DNA of 64,000 nt, from positions 30,994,516 through 31,058,515 of the forward strand of contig OV050030.1 in assembly GCA_920105625.2 (NCBI GenBank), given 5' to 3'. Origin of the DNA: Clusia tigrina (taxonomy: Eukaryota; Arthropoda; Insecta; Diptera; Clusiidae). The number at the start of each line of letters is the position of its first letter. Positions within the stretch are counted from its first letter, which is position 1. Under the pieces are notes generated by a model that did no database searches, was not told where the DNA came from, and saw only the letters and a program-made list of their open reading frames with translations. The translations under genes and the position numbers were made by a program. Shown in pieces: positions 1 to 10,652 of the stretch.

Positions 1-835
1 TAGTAAGTCACTTGGAAAAAGAGATTTAACGACGAAATTTTCTTTTTGAAGCAGCAGGTTGACATTATGAATGGAGTTGATCAGATAAGGAAATACCCGA
101 TTTTCATATAAGGACCTTTAAGGAATAAAATCAAAATAAATCTAGCTATGCTGATATTTATGACATGTGAATAAAAGGAATCTGTGATGTATAAATATGT
201 GCAGATTATTGCTACGACAACGCGCCCAATTAACCAAACTTCATTACTTGGATTCTGCTTTCGAGATGCATTGCACTTTGCCCAACTTAACGGCAATCTC
301 ACTTGATTAAGTTTCCACAACGTAAAAGTTGGAAATTAAATAATAATCAAAACTAAATAAGTGAAATTAATAAATTACATTTTATTTGGATTGCGAAAGA
401 GCCAGGATTTGAGCGGATATTTGCATTCGATCTTATATGAGTATAAATCGGTGGATTAACTGCGAATCAATAGGAGTATAGTTTAGAACTTTCTGATTGC
501 AAATACAAGTAAATACCTCAAATGTTCTGTCACTATTCATGAATAATATGAAGTAATTCCGATCCAATATCGTCTTTGCATAGTATCAAACGGAATCTGA
601 TATAAAGCGTCTTTATACATTTATACAAGTATTGTAGAGACCTGTTAAGGAGCAAAACGACAATATAACTACTACTTTTTCGCTTCTGTAAACATGTTGT
701 TAAACAATTGAGACACAGACTCCGCTGCTGTAAAACTTTGCACGGTTTGGTCGAGGAGGCATTTTTGCCCCTTGGGCTTGCAATAACAAAATTTAGCTGG
801 TTAAAATGTTTTTGTTGAATTTTTCTTATTAGAAA
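1..835. other. Anonymous unit DNA, no recognised gene
   Basis: AT-rich sequence with no gene recognised. A 79-codon reverse frame at 81-320 is open in all three units (also 16583-16822 and 33231-33470) with few changes, but it has no recognisable domain and these stretches are nearly identical anyway, so openness is weak evidence of coding. The part near 660-790 ('cgcttctgtaaacat...') belongs to the same repeated family as 5600-5700 and 37220-37340, which in unit C lies upstream of the OBP-like gene. Confidence 0.5.
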
Positions 836-1836
836 ACGAGTAAAGAAGTCTGACGTCGGGTTAGACCGACTACGAAATACCCTTTACCTTTCCTTGTGCG
901 TGCGGGTTCAACAATGGGGATGTTTTCTTCATAAATCATCCTTAGGAGCATATCTACGGAAATTTTCGGTAGGGTACCTTTAATTGATTATATCGACCCC
1001 ATTTCCTGTGTATGGCTTTGTAGTGACAATATAACCACTAACATAAAATTTCGTCCAAAAATATTGTATAGGTCGTAAGTTATAATAATATGTGAATAGT
1101 AGGCGTGGCTGTAGAAATAACACGCCCATTTTTTGTGTGGGGTTTAATGTTAGTACCCGCAACCTTCCTGTGAAATTTCGTTGATAAATATTTAATAGGA
1201 ACACTGTAATGATTTTTGGCTATTTGTGGGCGTGGCAGTTCTATTATGATCTCCATATTCTGCACACACAATATTATGGACCCCATGTATATTTCTGCAA
1301 ATTTTTATTCCGTTGGCATCAATACGAGCATAGGTAGGCTAATTTTAAATCTCTGCCAGATCTTAAGTTATTAATATTTGTTAACAGTGGGCGTGGCAGT
1401 TAATATATACCGCCCACTTTTTGCACAGTCTTTAGTAGGACCCACATCTCCATATCTGCCAAATAATATCACGTTTCCGTCAATTGGACCGAAGTTATAG
1501 TCATTCTAAAACAGGTGAAAAAAGTTCCTTATATGGGAGGTAGGCGTGGTCCAAATCGGCCCATATAGCAATCTGGTTCTGTATCTTTGTCCAGACTATA
1601 CTTTTGCAAAATTTCATTAAGATAGCTCTAACGGTATAGAAAAAAAGTGTCCACAGACGGACAGACGGACAGACGGACGGACAAAATAAAAATTGCTTAG
1701 AAAGTGATTCTGATCATATCTGTATATATATATATATATGTCCATACCTACCACGCCTCCTTCTCGAAATTGCAACCCCTCTCAAAAGTGCAAAGTTAGT
1801 ATACCCTATTTACCATTTTTAAAGGTAAAGGGTATA
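836..1836. mobile_element. 1-kb non-autonomous repeat, copy A1
   Basis: Bounded by 'cgagtaaag' on the left and 'aaagggtataa' on the right, it is absent from the matching place in unit C, which shows it is an insertion. A left subterminal 'ataccctttaccttt' (about 877) is the reverse complement of 'aaaggtaaagggtat' at the right end (about 1820). Inside are several 'gggcgtggcagt'/'cgcccactttt' modules, a short 'gacggaca' tandem repeat near 1655-1683 and a small (TA)n run. There is no convincing ORF; reverse frames at 980-1286 are short and chance-like. The class (MITE-like or Helitron-derived) is not decided. Confidence 0.75.
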
Positions 1837-1894
1837 ATTACAAAAACCTTCTGAATTCTGAATCATTGGTAGAAACATTATTTTCAACGTCAAA

Positions 1895-2075
1895 AAGACA
1901 CGAGCGAGCGTTTCAGTTGTGTCTATATACCCACCAAATATATCCCACTCTTCCGTGTTTATTCTGTTTCTGACGCACATTTCTTTAATAATTGTCTCTG
2001 AATTTGTCTCTACTCAAGCAACTTGCGATAGTTAGTCCCGCTATTAAAAGTTAGTTTGAAGAATCGTGTTGTCAC
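1895..2075 (+). other. Conserved upstream block in unit A, no gene attached
   Basis: The block has the shared core 'ctgacgcacatttctttaat' followed by 'aattgtctctgaatttgtct', and ends near 'aaagttagtttgaagaatcg'. The same block occurs at 18395-18575, 34043-34230, 37430-37560, 57725-57920 and 57990-58140, and reversed at 11725-11940, 12765-12985, 28415-28630 and 29455-29675. In unit C and the 58-kb copy it lies about 170-200 bp upstream of an OBP TATA box. Here no promoter or exon follows. Whether it is a regulatory element or a decayed exon cannot be told; frames are broken in most copies. Confidence 0.6.
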
Positions 2076-2826
2076 TCTACAGTCATTTGCAGAAATTGGA
2101 GAGAACACGCCTATCTCCCTAATGAGCAATCCTCGAGAAGTAACCCAAAATAACCCCCCTCTAATCTTCCGTTAATTTGGCAGTAAGATGTGATTATATC
2201 GTTGTTTGTGTGTTAAAAAAATTAGATTAAAATTAAACTGCCCGCCCACATTTTGCAAATATGCGTAGCTGGGACCACAATATTTTCCAACGATAGTTTC
2301 CATAAAGAATAATGGAAATAATAAAAGAAAAGGTTAACTACCTTTCCCCTCGCTCTTGGAAAGACAAGTATATTTAGAAATCTATACACAATTGAAGAGA
2401 AAAATTTACCCTAATGCTGTGGGCGTATTCAGTCAACTCTAAAATCCACTGCCATGGCTACCTTCATTAAGAATTTTGAATTATGATTAAAATGGTCTTA
2501 AAAGGGAATATATTTCGTATTTCCAAGTAGTTATCTGGATGTAATATCATCATCGTTCGACTCTCTTGCTTAATTTCTAAGAGCTGTTTCAGTACACTGT
2601 GTTAGTGAATAGGGTATCTCGCTGTCTATACTACCCCAACAATATTTATTGTTTCTGCTGTCATTTTCCTTTCTCTGTGAAGATTCTTTCATTATTAGAG
2701 TATTCATTCTCTATGTGTGCTTGTTTCTATTGTATATTTTGTAGTTACTTTGAGATCTGTTTCTTCAGTTCTAACTGAGGCAATAATTTTTTTTTCAAAT
2801 TTCATCACGTAAGTACATATAACCAA

Positions 2827-2881
<55 letters not shown>

Positions 2882-3235
2882 GAGTATACATATACATATA
2901 TATACGAGTATACATATACTACTTGAATAATTGTTGGTGTATCTTTGGTGATGTTGCCTTATACCAGAAGTAATGATGTCAGCCCCCGTTCTGGATAATG
3001 AGTAACAAAGACGTTCGATTCGAAGCGGCTGTTTAGACGCAAATTATTGAGACCATGACCAGGGCTTTTAATCCACATCCCCAGGACTAGTAGACTAAGA
3101 TTCCTACATTGAAGTTCTATGTGAGATATTCTGCGGAGTAATAACAATTTCCAAGTTATTACAATAATTTTATACGATTTTGAATTTATATTTCACAAAA
3201 GTTTTTGACAAAGTTGTTGATATTGAAAACTGCTG
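2076..3235. other. Unit DNA between upstream block and non-LTR relic
   Basis: Apart from the (TA)n tract at 2829-2880 no gene is recognised. The segment 'aatgatgtcagc..cgttctgga' near 2970-3000 is conserved in the older units (55930, 63520) and, reversed, near 11430, so it is an old part of the unit. A 62-codon reverse frame (2959-3147) is open in A and B; related but broken frames are seen in the older units. It may be a remnant of a coding region, but no family is recognised. Confidence 0.4.
2829..2880. repeat. (TA)n microsatellite, unit A
   Basis: Uninterrupted TA repeats of about 52 bp followed by 'cgagtatacatatac'. The orthologous tract is about 39 bp in unit B (19329-19367) and about 100 bp in unit C. 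Confidence 0.9.
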
Positions 3236-3745
3236 ATCATGAGAACTGCTCATTACTAGCTTCTTTAGCTTCAACTGCCTTGGTTCTCTCGTTGCTCTGA
3301 ATTCCGATATGTCCGGATGGCCACACAATGCTTTTATCACCGTACACTTTTATGTTCGTTTGATCTGGAAAAACTTTGGGATTGAAAGGGTAATAATAGG
3401 GAAGTGATTGCAGTTGTACGGTTGATTTGGTGACTAAGTTGGCAGAGGATATGATAATGTCGGGGTGGGAAAATGCTTTATGGATTGAAAAGTGGGAGGG
3501 CGAGCCATCATTTGTGACATTGAGCTTCTTGGTAGGATGATATCGTAATTTATATTGTCGATTTTGTTGACGGAGGCAAAATCTATATATTCTAAGAATA
3601 GGTATGGAAACACTGTAAAGATGTGAATTAAGTCTTCATTGTGGAAATTTTGATAGGGTGGAATATAGAATGTAACAACCGTTGTCTACTTCTACAGCTA
3701 GAAACAGAATGTTGGAGTTAATCGGGATTTGTTTCTGATTCAATG
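3236..3745 (-). mobile_element. Decayed non-LTR retrotransposon: endonuclease joined to RNase H (unit A)
   Basis: Read on the minus strand, the relic starts with broken endonuclease sequence, continues through a 'NDGSPSHFS' motif typical of apurinic-type endonucleases of non-LTR elements, and after an abrupt jump shows 'WPSGHIGI.SNER', the conserved end of an RNase H domain. The reverse transcriptase between them is missing, so the relic has a large internal deletion. A further 18-bp deletion at about 3585 (relative to B) breaks the frame in this copy. The same deleted form is in units B and C, so it is older than the whole array. Confidence 0.65.
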
Positions 3746-4244
3746 CTTTTTTACCAAAGGGATAACACCTTGCTATCAAGCGGTGTTCTGTGGGTTATAG
3801 TGAAATTAGCTTCACGTATTGGATATGTTAATTTACAACCCGGAATATTAGTCTCTGTAGTAGAGCAATTATTCATGTTACCAACTAAGAAAAAGATAAT
3901 AACTAAGACCGTTGTAATTAAATAAAACCGATTGCAACAAGTATTAGTCGATGACCACATATAATTTATAAGTGTTTATAAATATATGCTCCATCATGTA
4001 ATTTCCGCTGCAACACTCTAACAAAGAACACCATTGCTCCACTTTCACACTTTTTTTCGTACAAAAACCGCATCAAAATATGGTTGCAAATTTCTTATTT
4101 CATTTAAGTTAATTTACAATCCCTATATTTATAAAAATGGATTGTAATTTGTAACTTGAGATCGGTTGGACCAATTTTAATAAAAAATATGGCATTTGAA
4201 GGATAATTTATCTAATATTGACCATGAAATTTTCAAAATCGGTT
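3746..4244. other. Unit DNA with an unrecognised 69-codon reverse frame
   Basis: The minus-strand frame at 3751-3960 starts with a hydrophobic stretch (residues about 13-29) that resembles a signal or membrane anchor and then has three Cys. It recurs in unit B (20256-20465). In unit C the region is diverged and the frame does not hold, so selection is not evident. It ends where the non-LTR relic begins and may be fortuitous. Nothing else is recognised. Confidence 0.3.
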
Positions 4245-5460
4245 CATAAACACAGATGGAAAAAAGGATCGTAACAACAACAATATAAAAATTAGGGCAA
4301 AGTTTTTCGTTTCGATTATAGACCGAAAGCATAGAAAGCACACATGTTCATACCGAATTCGAAACGAACAACTAAATTGTGATTTTAATTTAAACGGAGA
4401 ATGCATTACAATTAGCAAATAGACCGCCATCTCCAACATTGACCAGTTTCTTGAAATGTTTCAGAATGACGATTTCGCCCGAACGCTGATTTACTCCTAA
4501 ATGCAAAGATATTATACTTGGAATTTATTGTCAAAGAGGTTTCAACGACGGAAACAAGGAAATCCAGTTCCAGGTTACCCACATATAATTTTCATCGATG
4601 CATTAGGTCGTATTCACGCAGTCCATTTGTTTCTATTTGCATTTGCCACATTCGTGGTCCAACATCATTCTAACATCTACGAACTGTAAATGGTGAATTG
4701 TGTGTCAACGTTTGGGATTGCTAGAGGATTACACTCATTGGGATTACACCCTCCAAGATGCTGTGATTTCATCAATTGACCATAAAATATGAACGTTATT
4801 TTCAATAATTATCTCAGCATTCTTTCCGTTGAAACCGATTCATTTGTGGACCAAAAACCAAACGGTTCCGCTGCTCAATTCACAACAAAAATATGCGTAC
4901 GAATCTCTCGTGAAAGTTGTGAGCGATGCAACTGGAGGGACGTTCTTATTGGTTTCCCCCGATGATTCTGTTGGCAGGTTATTTTCGCCAAACATTGACA
5001 ATGACTCCACGGCCAACAGCAGCCGATGAACTTAATGCATGTTTGAAATCGTCTGTTTTGTGGCAACACATGAAGACACTCAAATGAACATGCGTGTCAA
5101 GTTGCAGTTCGACCAATCTGGTTAAGTATTTTCAAAACAATTGCTGGAGATTGGTAATGGCGAAATCCCCGCTGACATTTCGACTGGCTCTATTATATGC
5201 CCCGTCGATTTTTGCCAGGTCACCGATTTAAAAACCGATATCATCCGAGAGATGTTCCCAAACATTTCTTAAAATTACAAAATCATGTTTAATTAGGCGA
5301 ACGTGCTATATTGGCTGCGAAAAAAAATGATGTCAACGAATTGAATTTCAATATTCGAAGTGAAATTGCTGGAGAATTGACGACGTACAAATCAATGGAT
5401 TCCGTTAATAGACAAGATGATGTTGTCAACTATCCAAAATAATTTTCAAAACTTTATGCG
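4245..5460 (+). mobile_element. Helitron Rep/helicase relic (unit A)
   Basis: Several frames of a Helitron helicase are readable in order: 'FLEMFQNDDFARTLIYS' then 'YYTWN' and 'RRKQGNPVPGYP' (4440-4590), a stretch 'SQQKYAYESLVKVV' just before the place of the Walker A motif (4880-4960), and the later 'NMRVKLQFDQSG' and 'FPNIS' (5040-5270). Stops and frameshifts break it throughout, and the ATP-binding core is missing. It is a dead internal fragment without recognised ends. The same relic sits in unit B but not in unit C. Confidence 0.75.
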
Positions 5461-5760
5461 CCAAAATAAATATATTTTATTCAACAAGAAGCAGTGTTTA
5501 TTTTAGATATTGGAAAAAGCATCGTCTCTATCTAGTGGGAGACAAAATGTGACGAAGGTACCTAGACCTCTTGGAAGGAAACTACCATATAATAACTGCT
5601 TTTCTGCTTTTGTGAACATTTTGTTCAACATTTGAATCCAAATCTGCGCCTGTAAAACTTTATAGACCGTATCCAGACACTTTTTTGTGTTCTCGGGCTT
5701 TCAGTAATAAAATGTTCATTATTAATTAATAGTTTTTGTTGAACCTCTCTTATTAAAAAA
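5461..5760. other. Old unit DNA upstream of the lost OBP promoter (unit A)
   Basis: Matches 37140-37350 of unit C ('aaaatgtgacgaaggtac' and 'cgcttttgtgaacattttgttc'), where it lies upstream of the OBP-like promoter. No gene is seen. Homology stops at 5760, where the repeat begins. Confidence 0.6.
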
Positions 5761-6322
5761 ACGAGTAAAGAAGTCTGAAGTCGGGTTAGACCGACTACGA
5801 AATACCCTTTACCTTTTCTTGTGCGTGCGAGTTCCACAATGGGGATGTTTTCTTCATAAATCATCATTAGGAGCGCATTTACGGTAATTTTTGGTAGGGT
5901 ACCTTGAAATGATTATATCGACCCCATTTCTTGTATATGGCTTTATAGTGTCCATATACGTACTAATATATAATTTCGTCCAAAAATATTGTATAGGTCG
6001 TAAGTTATAATAATATGTGAATAGTGGGCGTGGCTGTAGAAATAACACGCCCATTTTTTGTGTGGTGTTTAATGTTAGTACCCGCAACCATCCTGTGAAA
6101 TTTCGTTGATAAATATTTAATAGGAACACTGTAATGATTTTTGGCTAATTGTGGGCGTGGCAGTTCTATTATGATCTCCATATTCTGCACACACAATATT
6201 ATGGACCCCATGTATATTTCTGCAAATTTTTATTCCGCTGGCATCAATACGAGCATAGATAGGCTAATTTTTATTTTAGACCCGAAAGTTCCCTATGTCA
6301 AAAGATAGCTTTGTAATGTCCA
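5761..6322. mobile_element. Partial 1-kb-repeat relative, copy A2
   Basis: From 'acgagtaaagaag' to about 6282 this matches the left half of the repeat at 836-1836, including the 'ggtagggtacctt' and 'gggcgtggc' modules. The right part (6283-6322) is unrelated to copy A1, so it is either another subfamily or truncated. It abuts the mariner at 6325. In unit C the corresponding interval carries the promoter and first exon of the OBP-like gene, so this repeat and the mariner together stand where those parts are missing. Confidence 0.7.
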
Positions 6323-6324
6323 TA

Positions 6325-7606
6325 CGAGGTGTCATCAAAAAATAACCGTTATTTTCATCTTTTCGTGAGTTTCGTATGTTCGATGTTCGCATTTTTTTTT
6401 TTTTTTATGTTGGTAACACATGTCTGTTATATATGTTGGCAATTCCAACCATTTTGGATTGTCAGTTTGTTTTTGGCAGATAAAAAGGTTAGTTGTGTTT
6501 TGGTGTGCTCTTCGATTTTGTACTATTCGAAAAAATGGATCAAAGAAACTGTATTCAGTTTTGTGTAAAAAATGAAATTAAATGCGCAAAGACATTTGAA
6601 ATGTTGACTGTGGCCTTTGGCGAGTCTACTATGAGCAGAACACAAGTTCAATTGTGTTATAACCGGTTTAAGGAAGGCCGAGATGTCAATGACGATGCTC
6701 GTCCTGGTCGCCCGCGCACATCAACAACCGATGAAAACATTGACGCAGTGAAGAAAATGATTTTGGATAATCGTCGAATCACTATCGTTCGGCTCATGCC
6801 AAGCAATTTTTACGGATGTTTTAGGCATGAAACGTGCGGCAGCGAAGATTGTTCCAAAATTGGTAAATTTTGAGCAAAAACAACGTCGCATGGACATCGC
6901 TCAGGAGCTGTTGAGCATCGTCAACGACGATCCAGATTTCCTCAAAAAGATCATAACTGGTGACGAATCGTGGGTGTATGGCTATGACATTGAAACCAAA
7001 GCCCAATCATCCCACTGGAAACGTCCAGATGAGCCAAGACCGAAAAAAGCACGTCAAGTTCGGTCGAACGTAAAGGTTTTGCTGACAGTTTTCTTTGATT
7101 GCAATGGCGTGGTGCATCATGAATTCTTGCCACAAGGTCGTACGGTCAACAAGGAATACTACCTTGTAGTTATGCGCTGTTTGCGAGAAGCAATTCGTCA
7201 GAAACGCCCAGAATTGTGGAAAAACCAATCATGGATTTTGCACCATGATAATGCACCAGCTCACACATCGATGCTTGTGCGTAATTTTTTGGCCAAAAAC
7301 AAAACCGTTATCATGCCTCAACCACTGGACTTCGCCCCCGCTGACTTTTTCCTCTTTCCAAAACTGAAGACACCGATAAAAGGAAAGCGTTTTGCTACGA
7401 TTGACGAAATAAAAGAAAAATCGAAACAGGAGCTGTAGGCGAAAAAAAATCGTTTCAGAAGTGTTTCGAGGATTGAAAAAAATGCTGGCATAAGTGTATT
7501 ATATCTGAGGGGAATTACTTTAAAGGGGACAAGATAGTTGTTGATGAATAAATAAATACTTTATTTTTTGATCACACAATAACGGTCCTTTTTTGATCAC
7601 ACCTCG
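6325..7606 (+). mobile_element. Mariner element, dead, unit A
   Basis: A 1282-bp element flanked by TA (6323-6324 and 7607-7608). The ends 'cgaggtgtcatcaaaa' and the reverse complement of 'ttttgatcacacctcg' are terminal inverted repeats of roughly 28 bp with a few mismatches. It contains one broken transposase. It is inserted in the intron-like DNA 5' of the OBP-like exon at 7923. The same insertion, with the same transposase lesions, is in unit B and absent from unit C. Confidence 0.92.
6535..7438 (+). pseudogene. Mariner transposase pseudogene (unit A)
   Basis: Starts with 'MDQRNCIQFCVKNEIKC', the usual N-terminus of irritans-type mariner transposases, and has the 'GRP' linker. After 'DNRRITI' about 30 bases are lost from the second helix-turn-helix, which shifts the frame; the rest is read from 'MKRAAAKIVPKL' (6827-7438). 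The catalytic domain shows 'TGDESWVYGYD', 'HHDNAPAH' and 'FAPADFFLFPKLK'. Between the second and third Asp only 31 residues remain instead of 34, because three residues around the usual 'PYSPDLAP' are gone. Two independent lesions make activity impossible. Confidence 0.9.
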
Positions 7607-7922
7607 TATATGAACTAATAATTTTATCAGTAACTAGCTGACTGAACATTGTTCTTAAATAAATATAAATTGTAGCTGTTTGGTAGCTATCTTCGAGCTG
7701 AGTGGCTCGTGGGGTATTGTGCCATACGACAATACTAAGAAGTATTTTCAGATTATTGCACCATTCGAGTACATTGATATGAAAATTGTTTAATTGTAAC
7801 ACACAACCATAGACCTAGCACTATCTTCAAAATTGTGTCTGGATATGAGGCATATATAATATGTAGATTTCATATCCCAGCATCAATCTTGGGTACTAAT
7901 TCAAATACAATTTTTTTTAAAG

Positions 7923-8216
7923 GATGATGCAACTAAAATGTTTGACAAATGCGTTAAAGAATCCAAATTGAGTGCCAACAGTGTCCTGGATTTCCTTATT
8001 TGTGACAATGTCGAGGAAGATAACATCGAAAAATACACAGATTACGTTACCTGCTACTTGAAGGAATTGGGTGTAAGCAGCGAATTCCCAGAAGATCAGC
8101 TAAAAGAAACTCTTGGCATAAGTGACGCAAAAGTCGTTGAAGTTAAAAAGGAATGCAATGGTGAGGATAAGACTATCCTCGAAAAATTCCGTTGTTACAA
8201 TAAATACTGTAAATAG
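7923..8216 (+). pseudogene. Orphan second exon of a Minus-C OBP-like gene (unit A)
   Basis: A 3' splice site ('ttttttttaaag', ends 7922) leads into an open frame of 97 codons to TAG. Conserved features are 'KCVKES' (C1), an extra Cys in 'LIC', 'YVTCYLKELG' (C3), 'KKEC' (C4) and 'FRCYNKYC' (C6 plus a terminal Cys). The Cys expected at C2 and C5 are absent, as in Minus-C odorant-binding proteins. No signal-peptide exon or promoter lies upstream: that place is taken by the partial repeat and mariner, although 300 bp of the old intron remain. The frame is intact but probably not expressed as a secreted protein. Confidence 0.65.
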
Positions 8217-8306
8217 TAAATAAATAGTTAATTAGAACAAGAAATGTGGGTTTTGTATATATTTGAATATATTTGAAACTTGTGAAAAATAAGATAGATC
8301 TTTATA

Positions 8307-8312
8307 AATAAA
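8307..8312 (+). promoter_or_regulatory. AATAAA poly(A) signal of the orphan OBP exon
   Basis: AATAAA lies about 90 bp after the stop codon. Equivalent signals follow the unit C gene (38789-38794) and the 58-kb copy (59385-59390). Confidence 0.6.
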
Positions 8313-8464
8313 ATACAACCAGTCACAATTCCCGAGACCCCACTAGGACAATGTAAATTTCTATTACACATCCGCGTTTGGCGGCGAGAGAGGAATAAAA
8401 TTGTTTAAGAGGCAAACTTTATACATATTTTATTAAAAATAATAATTTGTGTACAATAAGAAAT

Positions 8465-10652
8465 ATCATGTTCAATACCTCCAATAGCAGGGAGGTTCTC
8501 GATTTCACCCTTGGCAATAATCACTCGTCTTATCTTATTTCGCGTTGGCGCGTTTCGCAGGAATGCTCCTTCTCGGACTATTGGTATATTTGCTTTAGGA
8601 GTGCGATCTCTGATACGTTAGATACGGCAGAGCGCAAAATGCACACTAACAGAAAAAGAACACACTGGACAAAATTCCAGGCCATTATGGAGTCGGGCCT
8701 GAAGTCGACTCCTCCCACTATCAACAATCACCTCGATATAGATCGAGCGGTTGAAACCCTTACAGCACTATTTAACTCTGCTGCCAAATCAGCCTGCAAC
8801 TCCCCGAAGCCTAGAGGCAAATCCAAATCCCTTTGGTGGAATTCGGAAATTGCTGAGCTACGAAAAGAATGCCGCAAGCTCTTCAACAGAGCCAAGGCTG
8901 CAAATGACTGGCTCCCTTACAAAGACAAACAAATGGAACTCAAGTATATGGTTAGGAGAGCCAAACGAGCGCCTTGGCGAGACTTCTGTGGCAGCATAGA
9001 AAGCTCGTCCGAGACAAGCAGACTCCGGAGGATTCTCAATACCACCCCTCGGGCTCTTAAATTTATTCAGAGATTGGAAGGTAACTGGACTGATTCTGAA
9101 ACCGACACTCTAGATGCCCTAATAGAAACACACTTTCCGGGGAATGAAATATTTGTGGATTGCAGGTCTCTTGACACCAACCATTCTTTAAGTCAACCCA
9201 ATTCCAAATGATCCACACGCATATTCAGTGGGCCATCAGCAGCTTTAAGCCTTTTAAATCATCATTCCAGCGGATATTCAGCACACTGCAAGTGCGGTTG
9301 CTCCTTGGCTACTGCATATTTACATTCCCAAAAGCTGGAGAGAAGCTCGAGTAGTATTCATCCCTAAAGCGGGAAGGGCAACCCACACTAAGCCTATATT
9401 GGACTATAGACCAATTAGTTTGTCCTCCTTTCTTTTGAAAACACTAGAAAGGGTCCTTGATATACAAATCAGCAGCTCTATTAATTCCACGTGCCTGTCC
9501 AAATCACAACATACCTACTAAAGGCAAGTCTGTGGAAACAGCGCTTCACGTGCTCATTGAGCAAGTAGAGAAATCTCTTGCCAACAAAGAATATACTCCT
9601 GCAGTATTTCTCGACATAGAAGGGGCATTCAACAATATATGTCCCTCCGCCATAATTAAATCCTTAGAAAACCTAAATCTGAATCCCAGCCTGGTTAGGT
9701 TCATCGAACAGCTACTGAAAACAGGCGTCATTAGCTCCTCCATAGGAGACGTGCATGCTAAAAGGACTGTCAAGAGAGGTACTCCACAAGGCGGTGTGCT
9801 CTCACCCCTGATCTGGAATCTGACGGTGAACACACTACTAATGAGATTAGATCAGTCCAACTGCAATACTATAGCTTATGCGGACGATATTGCTATTTCT
9901 GTTTCCGGCAAGTATCTTTCAACACTATCAGAAAAGATAAGCTATACTCTTAGCATTTTGTCCCAATGGAGTCTTGAAGTTGGCCTAGACGTCAACCCTT
10001 CCAAAACTGAGGCTATGCTCTTCACCAGGAAGCACAAAATACCAAAATTTGACTTACCCAAACTTAATGGATCCATGGGAACAAGATGGGGCGTCCAGCG
10101 GTACAGCGGTAGTTGAGCCGTACTTTCTCTACGGAGCTGTCTTCTATATCTCGCTGAACTAGGTTGAACCTGGGCCACGCCAATATTCTAATGCAGGACA
10201 CGCCCGTACAGCCGGAGGGTGACTATAGGTGTTCATGGACAGTCAGGCGGAAATCAAGTCCCTAGCTGGTGTATTCACTACCTCTAAGCTCGAACTTGAT
10301 TGCCGCTTCTCCCTGACCGTCGTCTCGGGTAACTCACAAGTTCAGATATGCTGGATACCTGGACATAGCGACATTCTGGAAAACTGCGTGGCCGATGAAT
10401 TGGCCAAAACAGGTACGCTGCTCCCTGACATCTCCCCCTCCTTTGGTGTAGGTGTCCCATTGGCCACGGTCAAATGGGCCATAAAACATAACTACCTTGA
10501 GGCAGCTAAAAGAGCCTGGGTAAATGAACATACTTGTAGTGTTGCCAGAAAAACCTGGAGCACTATTGACATTAGGCGTACTAGTCAGCTACTTAATATT
10601 AGCAGGAACTCCATCAGCACTACAATAAATGTGCTCACGGGACACTGTCTGA
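8465..10652 (+). mobile_element. LOA-like non-LTR retrotransposon, 5' truncated, unit A
   Basis: Starts inside the endonuclease ('SREVLDFTLGNN', 'WRVSQECSFSDYW'), continues through the linker 'SPWWNSEI'-like motif, and reaches RT with 'IPKSWREARVVFIPKAG' and 'DYRPISLSSFLLKTLERV' (about 9310-9460). Motif A is 'VFLDIEGAFN', motif B 'GTPQGGVLSP' and catalytic 'YADD' near 9880. RNase H ends with 'ICWIPGHSDI' and 'NVLTGHC'. A 2-bp loss near 9520 breaks the RT frame and 188 bp are missing near 10137 compared with unit B. It is fused at 10652 to an antisense copia piece. The clade is judged from 'VVFIPKAG' and RNase H context only. Confidence 0.8.

Noticed and set aside
1655..1683. CRISPR-like short direct repeats ('gacggaca')
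   Set aside because: The units are contiguous 8-mers without spacers, inside a eukaryotic transposable element.
2959..3147. Possible conserved reverse coding segment ('SPGHGLNNLRLNS')
   Set aside because: The older units show related but frameshifted sequence and no known family is recognised, so it is described only as unit DNA.
7007..7228. Reverse frames within the mariner
   Set aside because: Shadows of the transposase coding strand.
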